Assembly (NCBI RefSeq): GCF_001429505.1
Contig: NZ_LMJW01000011.1
Span: 34,344-98,343, forward strand
DNA length: 64,000 nt
Direction: 5' to 3'
From: Allobosea sp. Root483D1
GTDB lineage: Bacteria; Pseudomonadota; Alphaproteobacteria; Rhizobiales; Beijerinckiaceae
The position numbers and the translations under genes are program-made. Shown here in pieces: positions 55,361 to 63,937 of this stretch; within the stretch, counting starts at the first letter, position 1, and each line of letters begins with the position of its first letter. A model generated the notes under the pieces. That model ran no database searches. It had not been told where the DNA came from and saw nothing but the letters and a program-made list of their open reading frames with translations.

Positions 55361-55725
55361 GGCCAGCCATCCGATCCGTTCGTTATAACGGACAAAGGGA
55401 ATATCACCGTCGATTGCGTTCGTAAAGGCGAACGAATTTTCTGCGTAGCGTACGGTGGGCGTCGCCAACGCATTGGCAACCTTTGATTGGTAGTTGAGGT
55501 CAGCCACAACTGGCGCCCCATGGGTGATCGTTGCTGGATCGAACGGGAGGCCATGATTGAAGCGCTTCATCTCGTGGTGGTGCTCGCTGTTCGGCCTGAA
55601 GGATCAGGTCCTGATCAATCTGGTCACGGCCATCGTCGCCGCGGCGGCCTTGATGTGGAGGGCCGGGACGGTCTTATCGATCGTCGTCGGCTTGGGGTTT
55701 CGAGCGCTGATCCGAAGCCAGGGCC
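55361..55725. other. metZ leader and divergent region, AT-richer than its surroundings
   Basis: 365 bp. On the minus strand, the metZ leader has two hairpins: CGTTCG-CCTTTA-CGAACG, and TCCGTT-ATAACG-AACGGA shortly before the start. Plus-strand ATG 55557 opens a 78-codon frame (MKRFISWWCSLFGLKDQVLI, one or two hydrophobic stretches) overlapping the next gene; it may be a small membrane protein but has no further support. SAM-riboswitch consensus elements were looked for and not found. Confidence 0.4.
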
Positions 55726-56724
55726 ATGAAGCAGTTTCTTCGCTGGTCGATCGTCGCCGTTCTGGCAGCCCTCGCGCCGAGCGCTTTCGCTGAAAGGCTG
55801 GAGCTGCCGCTGGCTGCGCCGAAAGAGCTTGCGGTTCCGCGCGCGGGCGAGCGCTTCGAGCCTTATGAGGCACTGCACGGCTCATTCAGTTCACCCGCGC
55901 ATTGCGCCGGCGTTCCCGGAGGCTTCTGGATCGAGGTCGACCGCAAGGGTGATTGCCTGCGCAGCTATGCGCAGGGCTTGAGCGCGGCGGATAATCCGAC
56001 AGTCCTCGTGTATTTCAGCGGCGATGTGCTCCTGAAGACGAAAGAGGGCGTCCGCTTTGTCGGGGCGGGATATGAGCGACAGTCACCGGAGCGGATCGAG
56101 CGCGACATGGCGCGCTGGTCGGAGCGGGCGGGCGTCCCGGCGATCTTCGTCGCTCGCCCCGGCATGTTCGGCTCGTCCGGCGATCACGATCAGCGCCGCG
56201 AACCGCGCGAGGTCATGCTGCTGGAGCGCACGCTCGATGCGATCAAGCGGCGCCATCGCGTGTCGGCATTCATCCTGGTCGGGCAATCGGGAGGCGGCCA
56301 CATCGCCGCGTCCCTGCTCAACCGGCGGCGTGACGTCTCGGCCGTGGTCCTGTCGTCAGCCTTGCTGTCCGTGCGCGAGGTGACCGACCATTGGAACAAG
56401 CGGCGCACGGTCCAAAGCGCCAGCGCCGCGCTGTACGATCCGATCGATCACCTCGACGGCATTCGCCGCGACCCCAAGCCACTGATCCTCGTCCTGTCCG
56501 ATCCTCGGGACCGGGTCGTGCCGTATCCGAGCCAACGGACCTATGTGCGTCGCCTGCAGGCTGCCGGCTTCGAGCCGCAACACATCATCCTGTCCGCCAC
56601 AGACAAGAACCACCACGCGCTTGCGCGCCATGGCCGGCGCGCCGCCGAGCTGATCGCTCGCGGGGAGCAGGTCGGCGCCATCAGGGCGGCGCTGGAAGGA
56701 TTGAGCGCGCAACCTGCCGAGTAA
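55726..56724 (+). CDS. Secreted alpha/beta-hydrolase-like protein
   Basis: 332 aa. Signal peptide (residues 1-22, PSAFAE). The core has VLVYFSGDVLL, VPAIFVARPGMFGSSGDH, and a nucleophile elbow ILVGQSGGGHIAASLL, then the acid in LILVLSDPRDRVVPY and the His in KNHHALARHGRR. This is a complete Ser-Asp-His set. Substrate unknown; probably a periplasmic esterase. No operon partner. Confidence 0.8.
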   Translation: MKQFLRWSIVAVLAALAPSAFAERLELPLAAPKELAVPRAGERFEPYEALHGSFSSPAHCAGVPGGFWIEVDRKGDCLRSYAQGLSAADNPTVLVYFSGDVLLKTKEGVRFVGAGYERQSPERIERDMARWSERAGVPAIFVARPGMFGSSGDHDQRREPREVMLLERTLDAIKRRHRVSAFILVGQSGGGHIAASLLNRRRDVSAVVLSSALLSVREVTDHWNKRRTVQSASAALYDPIDHLDGIRRDPKPLILVLSDPRDRVVPYPSQRTYVRRLQAAGFEPQHIILSATDKNHHALARHGRRAAELIARGEQVGAIRAALEGLSAQPAE

Positions 56725-56767
56725 CGTCGGCTTGGAGGGGGCCGATCTTCGCAGCCTCTGAAGACGT

Positions 56768-57544
56768 TCAGATCGCCGCGCCATCGCTGACGATGTCCGC
56801 TCCGAGATCGACGCGCACGGCTCGTACGATCTCGGCCTCGGCCTCGGCTCCGCGCCGGCGCGGATGGGCTGCCGAGATCTTGTGCTCGGCGATGATCTGG
56901 CCGGGCGCGCCCGAGAGCACCACGACCCGGTCGGCGAGATAGGCGGCCTCGTCGATGTCGTGGGTGACGAACAGCACGGTCTTGCCGGTGCGCTGCCAGA
57001 CGCGGATCAACTCGTCCTGCAGGGTTTCGCGGGTCAGCGCGTCGAGCGCCGAGAACGGCTCGTCCATCAGCAGGATTTCAGGCTCGACCGCCAGCGCCCG
57101 CGCCAGCGAGACGCGCTGGCGCTGGCCGCCGGAAAGCTGGTGCGGCCAGCGCTGCGCGAGCTGGCCGAGGCCGACGAGATCGAGCGTCTCCTGCGCCTTG
57201 GCGAGGCGCTCAGTGCGTGGCGTCTGGCCTTCGAGGCCGAAGCCGACATTGGCGATCACCTTGCGCCAGGGCAGCAGCCGCGAATCCTGGAAGACCAGCG
57301 CGACAGGCCGGCGGGTGTTATCCCTAGCGTTGATCACGACCTCGCCGCCGCTCGGCCGAGCAAGGCCGGCGATAACGCGCAGCAGGGTCGACTTGCCGAC
57401 GCCGGAGGGGCCGACGATGGCGAGGAACTCGCCGCGTGCCACCGACAAGTTCAGCTTGTGCAGCACCTCGGTCGCTTCGCCGTCGCGGGTGAAGGTGAGC
57501 GACAGCTCCTTGATGTCGATCACGCTTTCCAACGCAGCACCCAT
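56768..57544 (-). CDS. SsuB/TauB-type ABC transporter ATPase
   Basis: 258 aa. Walker [12 protein letters not shown]-loop [13 protein letters not shown], signature [15 protein letters not shown], Walker [14 protein letters not shown]-loop FVTHDIDEA: the nitrate/sulfonate/taurine subfamily. ATG 57544 overlaps the permease by 25 bp; GTG 57523 in a GTGA overlap is an equally good start. Last gene of a three-gene importer operon. Confidence 0.92.
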   Translation of the reverse strand: MGAALESVIDIKELSLTFTRDGEATEVLHKLNLSVARGEFLAIVGPSGVGKSTLLRVIAGLARPSGGEVVINARDNTRRPVALVFQDSRLLPWRKVIANVGFGLEGQTPRTERLAKAQETLDLVGLGQLAQRWPHQLSGGQRQRVSLARALAVEPEILLMDEPFSALDALTRETLQDELIRVWQRTGKTVLFVTHDIDEAAYLADRVVVLSGAPGQIIAEHKISAAHPRRRGAEAEAEIVRAVRVDLGADIVSDGAAI

Positions 57545-58272
57545 CCCTGGAAGGCGACGAACAGCGTGTCGAGCAGGCCGTAGAGCGCCGCCATGGTCAG
57601 CATGTAGATGACGACGAGGTCGGTCGCGAGCAGGCTGGACGCCTGCATCATGCGCTGGCCGACGCCGGCGACACCGAAGATCTCGGCCGCGACCACCGCC
57701 ATCCAGGCCTGGCCCAGCGCGGTGCGCACGCCGATGAGGATGCCCGGCATCGCCGCCGGGAGCAGGATCTTGGTGAGGCGCTGGACCGGCGAGCGGAAGC
57801 CGAAGGCGTCGGCGACCTCGATCAGATCGCGATCGACGCCGCGGATCGCGCCCTGCGCCGCGAAGAAGACGATCCAGAACACGCCGATCGCGATGATGAA
57901 CACCGCCGCCTGCGGATTGACCCCGAACCAGATGATCGCGAATGGCACCCAGGCGAGGCCCGGAATGGGCCGCAGCAAACGGACCACCCAGGCGGTCGTC
58001 TCCTCGGCGATCTTCGACATGCCGGTAAGCACGCCGAGCGCGACGCCGAGGCCCGCGCCGGTGAAGAGGCCGATGAAGTAATGGCCGAGCGAGCCCATGA
58101 TCGCCGAGAGCCAGGCGCCGGACTTGACCTCGCGCAGGAAGGCGCTCGGCAGGGCGCTCGGCCCTGGCAGGAAGGCTGGGTTGACCAGGCCGAAATAGGG
58201 GATCGCCTCCCACAGAAGGAGGAAGGCGACGAGGCCCGTCAGGGCAAGGGCCGGAGCCCGCAGCGAACGCAA
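57520..58272 (-). CDS. SsuC/TauC-type ABC transporter permease
   Basis: 250 aa, six membrane segments, with the BPD_transp motif [33 protein letters not shown] as EAA-like loop. Pairs as homodimer in this family. Lies 13 bp after the binding-protein gene. Confidence 0.92.
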   Translation of the reverse strand: MRSLRAPALALTGLVAFLLLWEAIPYFGLVNPAFLPGPSALPSAFLREVKSGAWLSAIMGSLGHYFIGLFTGAGLGVALGVLTGMSKIAEETTAWVVRLLRPIPGLAWVPFAIIWFGVNPQAAVFIIAIGVFWIVFFAAQGAIRGVDRDLIEVADAFGFRSPVQRLTKILLPAAMPGILIGVRTALGQAWMAVVAAEIFGVAGVGQRMMQASSLLATDLVVIYMLTMAALYGLLDTLFVAFQGWVLRWKA

Positions 58273-58285
58273 ATCTGTAGCCCCG

Positions 58286-59305
58286 TCAGCCCTTGATGGC
58301 GCGCTCGTAATACTGCGTCTCGAACAGGCCGTCGAACGGAAGTTCCTTTTCGAGCGAGCCGAGCTTGACCTGGTAGGCCTGCATGGCGCGCGCCGGCTCG
58401 ATGATCTTGCGCGGGTCGATCTCGAAGTGGGTCGCCGGCGAGGTCAGCGCCTTCTCGATCAGAGCGGGGTCGACGATGCCCTTGCCGAGCGCGGCGCCGA
58501 CATGGGGCGCGGCCTTGGCAGGCGTCTTGATCAGCACATCGGCCGCCTTGACCAGGCCGGAGACGAGCTTCTGCACCGCGTCGGGATTCTTGGTGACGAA
58601 GGCGCCGGAGACGGCAACCACCGTGCCGGGCTGGCCGGGGAAGACGTCCTCGCCGCCGGCGATCAGCTTGATGCCGGGATTGCGGGTCTGGATGATGGTC
58701 AGCGCCGGCTCGCGGACGATCGCGCCCTCGACGGCGCCGGCGAGCACCGCCTGCTGCGTCGCGTCGATGCCCATCGGCACCACCTCGACATCGGCCTTGT
58801 CGGCCTTGGCGACCTCCCAGAGCCAGTATTGCAGCACGGTATTGGGCACCGAGCCGGCCGGCTGGGTGGCGAGGCGCGCCGGCTTGCCGGTCGCGGCCTT
58901 GTGCGCCTTGAAGGCGGCGGCCGCGCTCGTTCCGGTGGTGAAGAACTTCGCCAGGGCGGGAGCGGCGACGAAGACGTTCTCGCCGGTCGCGGTCGAGGCG
59001 ACGACGCGGATGTCGACACCGCGCGAGCGAGCGACGGCGAGCGGGGCGACGCCGGCGACATAGAGGTCGATCGTGCCCGAGGCGAGCGCCTGGATCATGT
59101 TGGGGCCGGATTCGAACACCGTGAATGTCGGCGTGATGCCGGCCTGCTTCAGCCAGCCCTCGCCATTGGCGACGAAGATCGGGGCGGTGCCGATGATCGG
59201 GATGTAGCCGATGCGGGCGGGGACAGCTTCCTGGGCGCGAGCACTGGCAAAGGGCAGCGCTGCAGCGAGCGACGAGCCGGCGAGCAGGAACTGGCGGCGG
59301 TCCAT
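58286..59305 (-). CDS. SsuA/TauA-like ABC transporter substrate-binding protein
   Basis: 339 aa. A Tat-type signal, MDRRQFLLAGSSLAAALPFA, is followed by the NMT1/SsuA fold: RIGYIPIIGTAPIFVANGEGW, SGPNMIQALASGTIDLYVAGVAPL, and PNTVLQYWLWEV. Substrate class may be sulfonates, nitriles, pyrimidine precursors or other small organics; sequence alone does not decide. Divergent from an Lrp/AsnC regulator. Confidence 0.88.
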   Translation of the reverse strand: MDRRQFLLAGSSLAAALPFASARAQEAVPARIGYIPIIGTAPIFVANGEGWLKQAGITPTFTVFESGPNMIQALASGTIDLYVAGVAPLAVARSRGVDIRVVASTATGENVFVAAPALAKFFTTGTSAAAAFKAHKAATGKPARLATQPAGSVPNTVLQYWLWEVAKADKADVEVVPMGIDATQQAVLAGAVEGAIVREPALTIIQTRNPGIKLIAGGEDVFPGQPGTVVAVSGAFVTKNPDAVQKLVSGLVKAADVLIKTPAKAAPHVGAALGKGIVDPALIEKALTSPATHFEIDPRKIIEPARAMQAYQVKLGSLEKELPFDGLFETQYYERAIKG

Positions 59306-59333
59306 GATCTAATTCCCCAGATGGCGCGTGATA

Positions 59334-59353
59334 TCAAACCTATTGACGTTTGA
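59334..59353. promoter_or_regulatory. Inverted repeat in ABC / Lrp divergent region
   Basis: TCAAAC and GTTTGA are 6-bp perfect arms with an 8-nt spacer, in the AT-rich 116-bp gap between the binding-protein gene and the Lrp gene. A plausible Lrp/AsnC site controlling both directions. Confidence 0.4.
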
Positions 59354-59421
59354 TAAAAGGATTTTCTATCTAAAGACAAGTATCGCCCCTCAAAAAGAAG
59401 AAAATTCTCCATTGTCACGGT

Positions 59422-59931
59422 ATGGCAAAGGGTTTTTTCTCTACCGACATGGATCGAGAGATGGACGCCATCGACCGCAAGATTCTGACCGTGCTGCAGG
59501 CTGACGCCAATATCTCGATCGCGGAGCTCGCCGATCGTGTGGGGCTGTCACAGACGCCGTGCTGGAAGCGCATCCAGCGGCTTGAACAGACCGGCGTGAT
59601 CATCAAGCGCGTCGCGCTGGTCGCGCCTGAGAAGATCGGGCTCGGCCTCACCGTCTTCGTCCAGATCGAGACGGCCGACCATTCCGGCCCCTGGCTGGAG
59701 AAGTTCGCCCAGAGTGCCGCGGCGATGCCGGAGGTGATGGAGTTCTACCGCATGGCCGGCGACGTCGATTACATGCTGCGTGTCGTCGTGGCCGACATGG
59801 CCGCCTATGACACCTTCTACAAGAAGCTGATCGAGACGATTCCGCTCAAGAACGTCACCTCGCGCTTCGCCATGGAGCGGATCAAGGCGACGACCGCCTA
59901 CAAGGTGCCGGACCTGCCGAAGGCTTCGTAG
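59422..59931 (+). CDS. Lrp/AsnC-family transcriptional regulator
   Basis: 169 aa. HTH AIDRKILTVLQADANISIAELADRVGLSQTPCWKRIQRLE and the RAM effector domain (GLTVFVQIETADHSGPW, VMEFYRMAGDVDYMLRVV). Compared with Lrp there are about nine extra N-terminal residues; ATG 59449 would give the shorter form. Faces the ABC operon and precedes two catabolic genes after a repeat; likely senses an amino acid or related molecule handled by them. Confidence 0.92.
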   Translation: MAKGFFSTDMDREMDAIDRKILTVLQADANISIAELADRVGLSQTPCWKRIQRLEQTGVIIKRVALVAPEKIGLGLTVFVQIETADHSGPWLEKFAQSAAAMPEVMEFYRMAGDVDYMLRVVVADMAAYDTFYKKLIETIPLKNVTSRFAMERIKATTAYKVPDLPKAS

Positions 59932-59956
59932 GCATTCTCTCCGGCCTCATCCTCGA

Positions 59957-60069
59957 CCTCATCCTGAGGAGGCCGCGTCAGCGGCTGTCTCGAAGGATGC
60001 TCCAGTTGTTTCCGGAACCTCCTGAAGCATCCTTCGAGACGCGATCTGCGATCGCTCCTCAGGATGAGG
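59957..60069. repeat. Nested palindromic repeat element
   Basis: Outer arms CCTCATCCTGAGGA (59957-59970) and TCCTCAGGATGAGG (60056-60069), and inner arms GTCTCGAAGGATGC (59987-60000) and GCATCCTTCGAGAC (60027-60040), are all perfect. The outer arm is itself nearly palindromic. A dispersed intergenic repeat of a kind frequent in Hyphomicrobiales genomes. Lies between Lrp and the FAH-family gene. Confidence 0.75.
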
Positions 60070-60188
60070 GCGGGTAAGGGGACGTCGGGAATTCCGGCGG
60101 CGCAAGCCGGTCCCACCCGTGACGCCCCTTGCCGAAGCCGCCCCGCTCCCGCATGAACGCTCCCGCATTTCTCGAACGGGGCGCCGCC

Positions 60189-60875
60189 ATGTCCAGCTAT
60201 GTCATCGATCCGCCGAAGGTTGCCGCCATCCCGGTGGCTGGCGGTGGCTCGTTCCCGGTGCGCCGCATCTTCTGCGTCGGCCGAAACTATGCCGAGCACA
60301 CCCGCGAGATGGGCGGTGACCCCGATCGCGAGGAGCCGTTCTTCTTCACCAAGCCGTCCGACGCGGTGCTGACCGGCGGCGCCGACATGCCCTATCCGCC
60401 GAAGACCGCCGATTTGCACCATGAGATGGAACTTGTCGTCGCGATCGGGAAGGGCGGCAAGGACATCGCCGAGGCCGACGCGCTTTCGCACGTCTTCGGC
60501 TACGCCGCCGGCTTCGACATGACCCGTCGCGACCTGCAGGGCGCCGCCAAGAAGGCTGGCAAGCCCTGGGACATGGGCAAGGGCTTCGACTCGTCGGCCC
60601 CGATCGGCGAGCTTGTCCCGGCTGCCAAGGCCGGCCATCCCGACAAGGGGCTGATCGAGCTCAAGGTCAACGGCACCGTTCGCCAGAGCTCCGATCTCGC
60701 CAAGATGATCTGGAACGTGCCGGAGACGATCGCGTATCTGTCCAATTTCGTCACGCTGGCGCCGGGCGATCTGATCATGACGGGCACGCCAGAAGGCGTC
60801 GCGGCCGTGGTCAAGGGCGATCTGCTCGAAGGCACGATCGCGGGTGTCGGCACTGTCCGCGCCAAGATCGTCTGA
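60189..60875 (+). CDS. Fumarylacetoacetate-hydrolase-family protein (fumarylpyruvate-hydrolase-like)
   Basis: 228 aa from ATG 60189. RIFCVGRNYAEHTREMG, FFFTKPSDAVL, metal ligands Glu in HHEMELVVAIG and Asp in GYAAGFDMTRRDLQ, and the catalytic loop MTGTPEGVAAV. The RNYAEHTREMGGDPDREEP segment is that of fumarylpyruvate hydrolases of the gentisate pathway. No gentisate dioxygenase is near, so it may hydrolyse another acylpyruvate. Two alternative starts upstream (60129, 60153). Followed 24 bp later by a DapA-family gene. Confidence 0.88.
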   Translation: MSSYVIDPPKVAAIPVAGGGSFPVRRIFCVGRNYAEHTREMGGDPDREEPFFFTKPSDAVLTGGADMPYPPKTADLHHEMELVVAIGKGGKDIAEADALSHVFGYAAGFDMTRRDLQGAAKKAGKPWDMGKGFDSSAPIGELVPAAKAGHPDKGLIELKVNGTVRQSSDLAKMIWNVPETIAYLSNFVTLAPGDLIMTGTPEGVAAVVKGDLLEGTIAGVGTVRAKIV

Positions 60876-60899
60876 ACTGGCCGGCTTAAGGAGAATACC

Positions 60900-61829
60900 A
60901 TGCGTCTGACCACCGAAGCCTCCGGCGTCTTCCCGATCGCGCCGACCCCGTTCAATCCGGACGGCAGCGTCGACTGGACCTCGGCCGACCGGCTTTTCGA
61001 GTTCTATGCCGGCATCGGCTCTGATGGCGTCACCGTGCTCGGCCTCATGGGCGAGGCGCCCAAGCTCGAGCCGGAGGAATCGATCGGCCTGGTCAAGCGC
61101 GCGGCCGCCAAGATGGGCGGCAAGCCGATCATCGTCGGCGTCTCGGCGCCGGGCTTTGCGGCGATGCGCTCGCTGGCGCGGCAGGTGATGGAATTGGGCG
61201 CTGGCGGCGTGATGATCGCTCCGCCGACCAATCTGCGCACCGACGACCAGATCACCAGTTATTACGCGCAGGCCGTCGAGGCGATCGGCACCGACATCCC
61301 CTTCGTCATCCAGGATTATCCGCTGACGCTCTCGGTGGTGATGACGCCTTCGGTGATCCGCAAGATCATCCAGGACAATCCGTCCTGCGTGATGCTGAAG
61401 CACGAGGACTGGCCGGGCCTCGAGAAGATCTCGACGCTGCGCAAGTTCGAGGCCGAGGGCTCACTCAGGCGCGTCGCCATCCTGACCGGCAATGGTGGGC
61501 TCTTCCTCGATTTCGAGATGGAGCGCGGTGTCGACGGCGCCAATACCGGCTACGCCTTCCCGGAATTGCTGATCGACGTGGTCAAGGCGAGCAAGGCCGG
61601 CCGCCGCGACGACGCGCACGATATCTTCGACGCGCATCTGCCGCTGCTGCGCTACGAGCAGCAGCAGGGCGTCGGCCTCGCCGTGCGCAAATACGTGATG
61701 ATGAAGCGCGGCATCCTTGCCCATGACGCCCAGCGCAAGCCGGGTCCGGGCCTGACCGCGACGGCGAAGGCCGAGGTCGACTACCTGCTCGGGCGCCTGG
61801 CGAAGCGCGACCCGCGCGCCGGGATCTGA
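60900..61829 (+). CDS. Dihydrodipicolinate-synthase-family lyase
   Basis: 309 aa (beta/alpha)8 barrel. Gly-rich loop LGLMGEAPKLEPEES, Tyr in FVIQDYPLTL, Schiff-base Lys in SCVMLKHEDWPG. The family loop GTTGE is changed to GLMGE and the Arg of DHDPS is absent, so a catabolic 2-oxo-acid aldolase is more likely than lysine synthesis. AAGGAG precedes the ATG. Probably in one transcript with the FAH-type hydrolase. Confidence 0.88.
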   Translation: MRLTTEASGVFPIAPTPFNPDGSVDWTSADRLFEFYAGIGSDGVTVLGLMGEAPKLEPEESIGLVKRAAAKMGGKPIIVGVSAPGFAAMRSLARQVMELGAGGVMIAPPTNLRTDDQITSYYAQAVEAIGTDIPFVIQDYPLTLSVVMTPSVIRKIIQDNPSCVMLKHEDWPGLEKISTLRKFEAEGSLRRVAILTGNGGLFLDFEMERGVDGANTGYAFPELLIDVVKASKAGRRDDAHDIFDAHLPLLRYEQQQGVGLAVRKYVMMKRGILAHDAQRKPGPGLTATAKAEVDYLLGRLAKRDPRAGI

Positions 61830-61952
61830 CCGCGGCGAATAAACAGGCGGCGGCACCGGGACGGTTTTTCGGGTGCCGCAGAGGCCGCGAAATCACTGCC
61901 AAATCGCCAGGCGATGCTCTATCGTTCTCCGGTTCTTACCAGGAGGCGTGCG

Positions 61953-62855
61953 ATGGCCTACGCCAAGATTCCGCTGAGTTGGGACCAGTTGAGAGCCGGC
62001 TACAAGACTTACGATCCGAAGGAGTTACCGGGCGAGATCACGACCCAGCTCAAGCAGTGGAATGATCAGGTCGAGAAAGACAACGACGAGATCAAAAAGA
62101 ACAACGAGCTGATCGAGCAGCAAAACAGGGCTGCTGGCATCGACCCCGACAAGGGCAAGAAGGCGCTCAAGGGCAAGAATACGTCCTGCGTGATGCAGCT
62201 CAGCCTGGGGCTGAACAGCACCAGCGATACAGTGCCGCAGAATGGCGCCAAGCTGCGTCAGAACACCTATCTGATGGGACAGTACATGATCCTGTCGGTC
62301 GACGAATTGCACGACTGGCTCGACTGGCAGTACGGCCGGACGGATGCGGTTCCCAAGGGTGACATGTCGTCGATCAAGGGCAAGCGCGGCATCCTGGTGA
62401 TGGGCAGCGCCCATGTCGAACTCTGGGACGGCGAGAAATGGCTGCAGGCCATGGACTCACGATTCACCAGCGGCGCCAGCGCTTTTCCCTACTGGTTCTG
62501 GGAGGTGAATGACGGCACCGCGACGGGCGGGAGTGCGCTCCCCGGCTGGCTGCTCGGCTGGTGGGAGGTCTATGACGGGAACTACTATTATTACCATTTC
62601 GCCGGGTCGGGCCGCGTCACCTACATCAAGAGCAAGGTCGCCTCGCGCGGCGCCCCGGCGCCCAAGACGCCGTCCAATGTCGGCAAGGCGGTGATGGACG
62701 ACACGGTTCATGGCCCGATCATCAGCTGGGCCAAGATCGGCAAGACGCCGGCGACGGTCGAGAAGTTCACCCGCCTCAACTGGACCAGCGAGACCGACAT
62801 GAACGGCCGCTCGAACAATTATGGCGAGCTCTATGCCCGCCGCCGGCCGGAGTAG
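61953..62855 (+). CDS. Tae4-like putative amidase / NlpC-P60-type protein
   Basis: 300 aa from ATG 61953 with AGGAGG in front. There is no signal peptide. Residues 32-58 form a short Asn/Lys/Glu-rich coiled segment. A Cys (C79) in KNTSCVMQLSLGLN and a His (H154) in GILVMGSAHVELWDG recall the catalytic Cys and His blocks of Tae4-type peptidoglycan amidases (CAxRMSxALN and HxxLWDG). A Trp/Tyr-rich C-terminal part follows (WEVYDGNYYYYHF). No immunity or T6SS gene is adjacent. The match is by eye; an unrelated housekeeping Cys-His protease is possible. Confidence 0.55.
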   Translation: MAYAKIPLSWDQLRAGYKTYDPKELPGEITTQLKQWNDQVEKDNDEIKKNNELIEQQNRAAGIDPDKGKKALKGKNTSCVMQLSLGLNSTSDTVPQNGAKLRQNTYLMGQYMILSVDELHDWLDWQYGRTDAVPKGDMSSIKGKRGILVMGSAHVELWDGEKWLQAMDSRFTSGASAFPYWFWEVNDGTATGGSALPGWLLGWWEVYDGNYYYYHFAGSGRVTYIKSKVASRGAPAPKTPSNVGKAVMDDTVHGPIISWAKIGKTPATVEKFTRLNWTSETDMNGRSNNYGELYARRRPE

Positions 62856-62896
62856 AGGCTGGACCGGCGCTGCTCCCGGCGACGACTCGCAGGCGG

Positions 62897-63643
62897 TCAA
62901 TTCGCCAGCTGCGCCAGCCGGTCAAGCGCCGGACCGAAGCCGCTCAGCGCGATGTTGAACGAGACCACGTCGTTGTTCGACAAATTGAGCGCGGCCGCGG
63001 TCAGCGTCTTGCCGCTCTTCATCGCGTCGGTCGCGACGGTCGGGAAGGAAATCGGCAGCAGGCAGCCGCTCGGCACGCAGGTCGAGAAGCGCAGGCCCTG
63101 GCCGAGATCCTTCTGGTCGAGCTTGAGCACGGCGCCGTTCTCGAGCTTGAGCCCGAACGGCATCAGGATCGTGCCCTCGGCGCGGCCATCCTTCGGCGCC
63201 CGCAGTTCGATGGCGAAGACACGCTGATTGGTGCGGCTGTCGCCCTGCGATTGCGTCAGCAGGCAGAGCTTCTGGCCGTCGGTGATACGGCAATCGACCG
63301 TCCAGTCGCCATAGACCTCGTTGACCGACGAGGCGCCGTTCGGCAGTTGCGCAGCCGCGGCGGCGGGCTGGCTCACGTTCGAGGCAGCGGCCGGAGCCTG
63401 CGCGGTTGCGGGGCGCGCCGGAGGGCTGGCCGGGCGGGCTGGCGGATTCGCCGTTGCCGGACGCGCCGCAGGGGCAGGACGTGCCGCGGGAGCAGGGCGT
63501 GCAGCCGGCGCGCGCGGTGCCGGCTCCGCATCCTCGGCTTGCTCGGTCGCGGGCGCTTCGGCCTGGGCGAGGGCTGAGGCGGCCGGCAGGATGATCCATC
63601 CAGCGAGCAGGGCGGTACCGAGGAGTAGGCTTGCTTTAGTCAC
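62897..63643 (-). CDS. Invasion-associated locus B (IalB) family protein
   Basis: 248 aa from GTG 63643 that begins directly before the signal peptide (TKASLLLGTALLAGWIILP); ATG 63712 would put 23 residues in front of it. After cleavage (ALAQ) a 70-residue Pro/Ala-rich linker with PAARPAPAARPA repeats leads into the IalB domain: VYGDWTVDCRITDGQKLCLL, FSTCVPSGCLLPISFP, with four Cys. Family members are periplasmic or surface proteins of alphaproteobacteria, first described in Bartonella. Confidence 0.9.
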   Translation of the reverse strand: MTKASLLLGTALLAGWIILPAASALAQAEAPATEQAEDAEPAPRAPAARPAPAARPAPAARPATANPPARPASPPARPATAQAPAAASNVSQPAAAAAQLPNGASSVNEVYGDWTVDCRITDGQKLCLLTQSQGDSRTNQRVFAIELRAPKDGRAEGTILMPFGLKLENGAVLKLDQKDLGQGLRFSTCVPSGCLLPISFPTVATDAMKSGKTLTAAALNLSNNDVVSFNIALSGFGPALDRLAQLAN

Positions 63644-63887
63644 GTCAGAGGCTCTCGTTGCAGCAGCCGGTCGGCGCGGTCGAGATGCGGTTAAGGCATT
63701 CGCATGAGGCAAGCAAGTTGTCGTGACAGAAGATCAGCCTCTGTGTCGCAGAAAGACTGTCCCTGTATTGTTTTGAGTTATTGTAAACAAAAAGCCTATT
63801 GCTCGATTGACGGTATGGCCGCGGAGCTTTGAGTCCGCTCCGGACTGGCAGCGGCCGCTTGCTTACCTTCAACCGAGCCCGGCCGGT

Positions 63888-63910
63888 GCGCCGGCCTGCC
63901 AGGCCGGCGC
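63888..63910 (-). terminator. Strong GC hairpin downstream of the partial gene
   Basis: GCGCCGGCCT and AGGCCGGCGC form a perfect 10-bp stem with a 3-nt loop, 28 bp past the stop of the minus-strand gene at 63938. No T-run, so Rho-assisted at best. The remaining part of the gap 63644-63937 is AT-rich near 63760-63800 and holds no gene. Confidence 0.45.
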
Positions 63911-63937
63911 CATGCTGCGAGCTTGGGCCGAGGCGGT

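Noticed and set aside
55361..55570. SAM-II type riboswitch before metZ
   Set aside because: The conserved pseudoknot segments (such as the TTAAA core) are not present; only two generic hairpins are seen.
61953..62855. Type VI secretion island
   Set aside because: No Tss, VgrG, Hcp, PAAR or immunity gene is found nearby; only the single Tae4-like protein.
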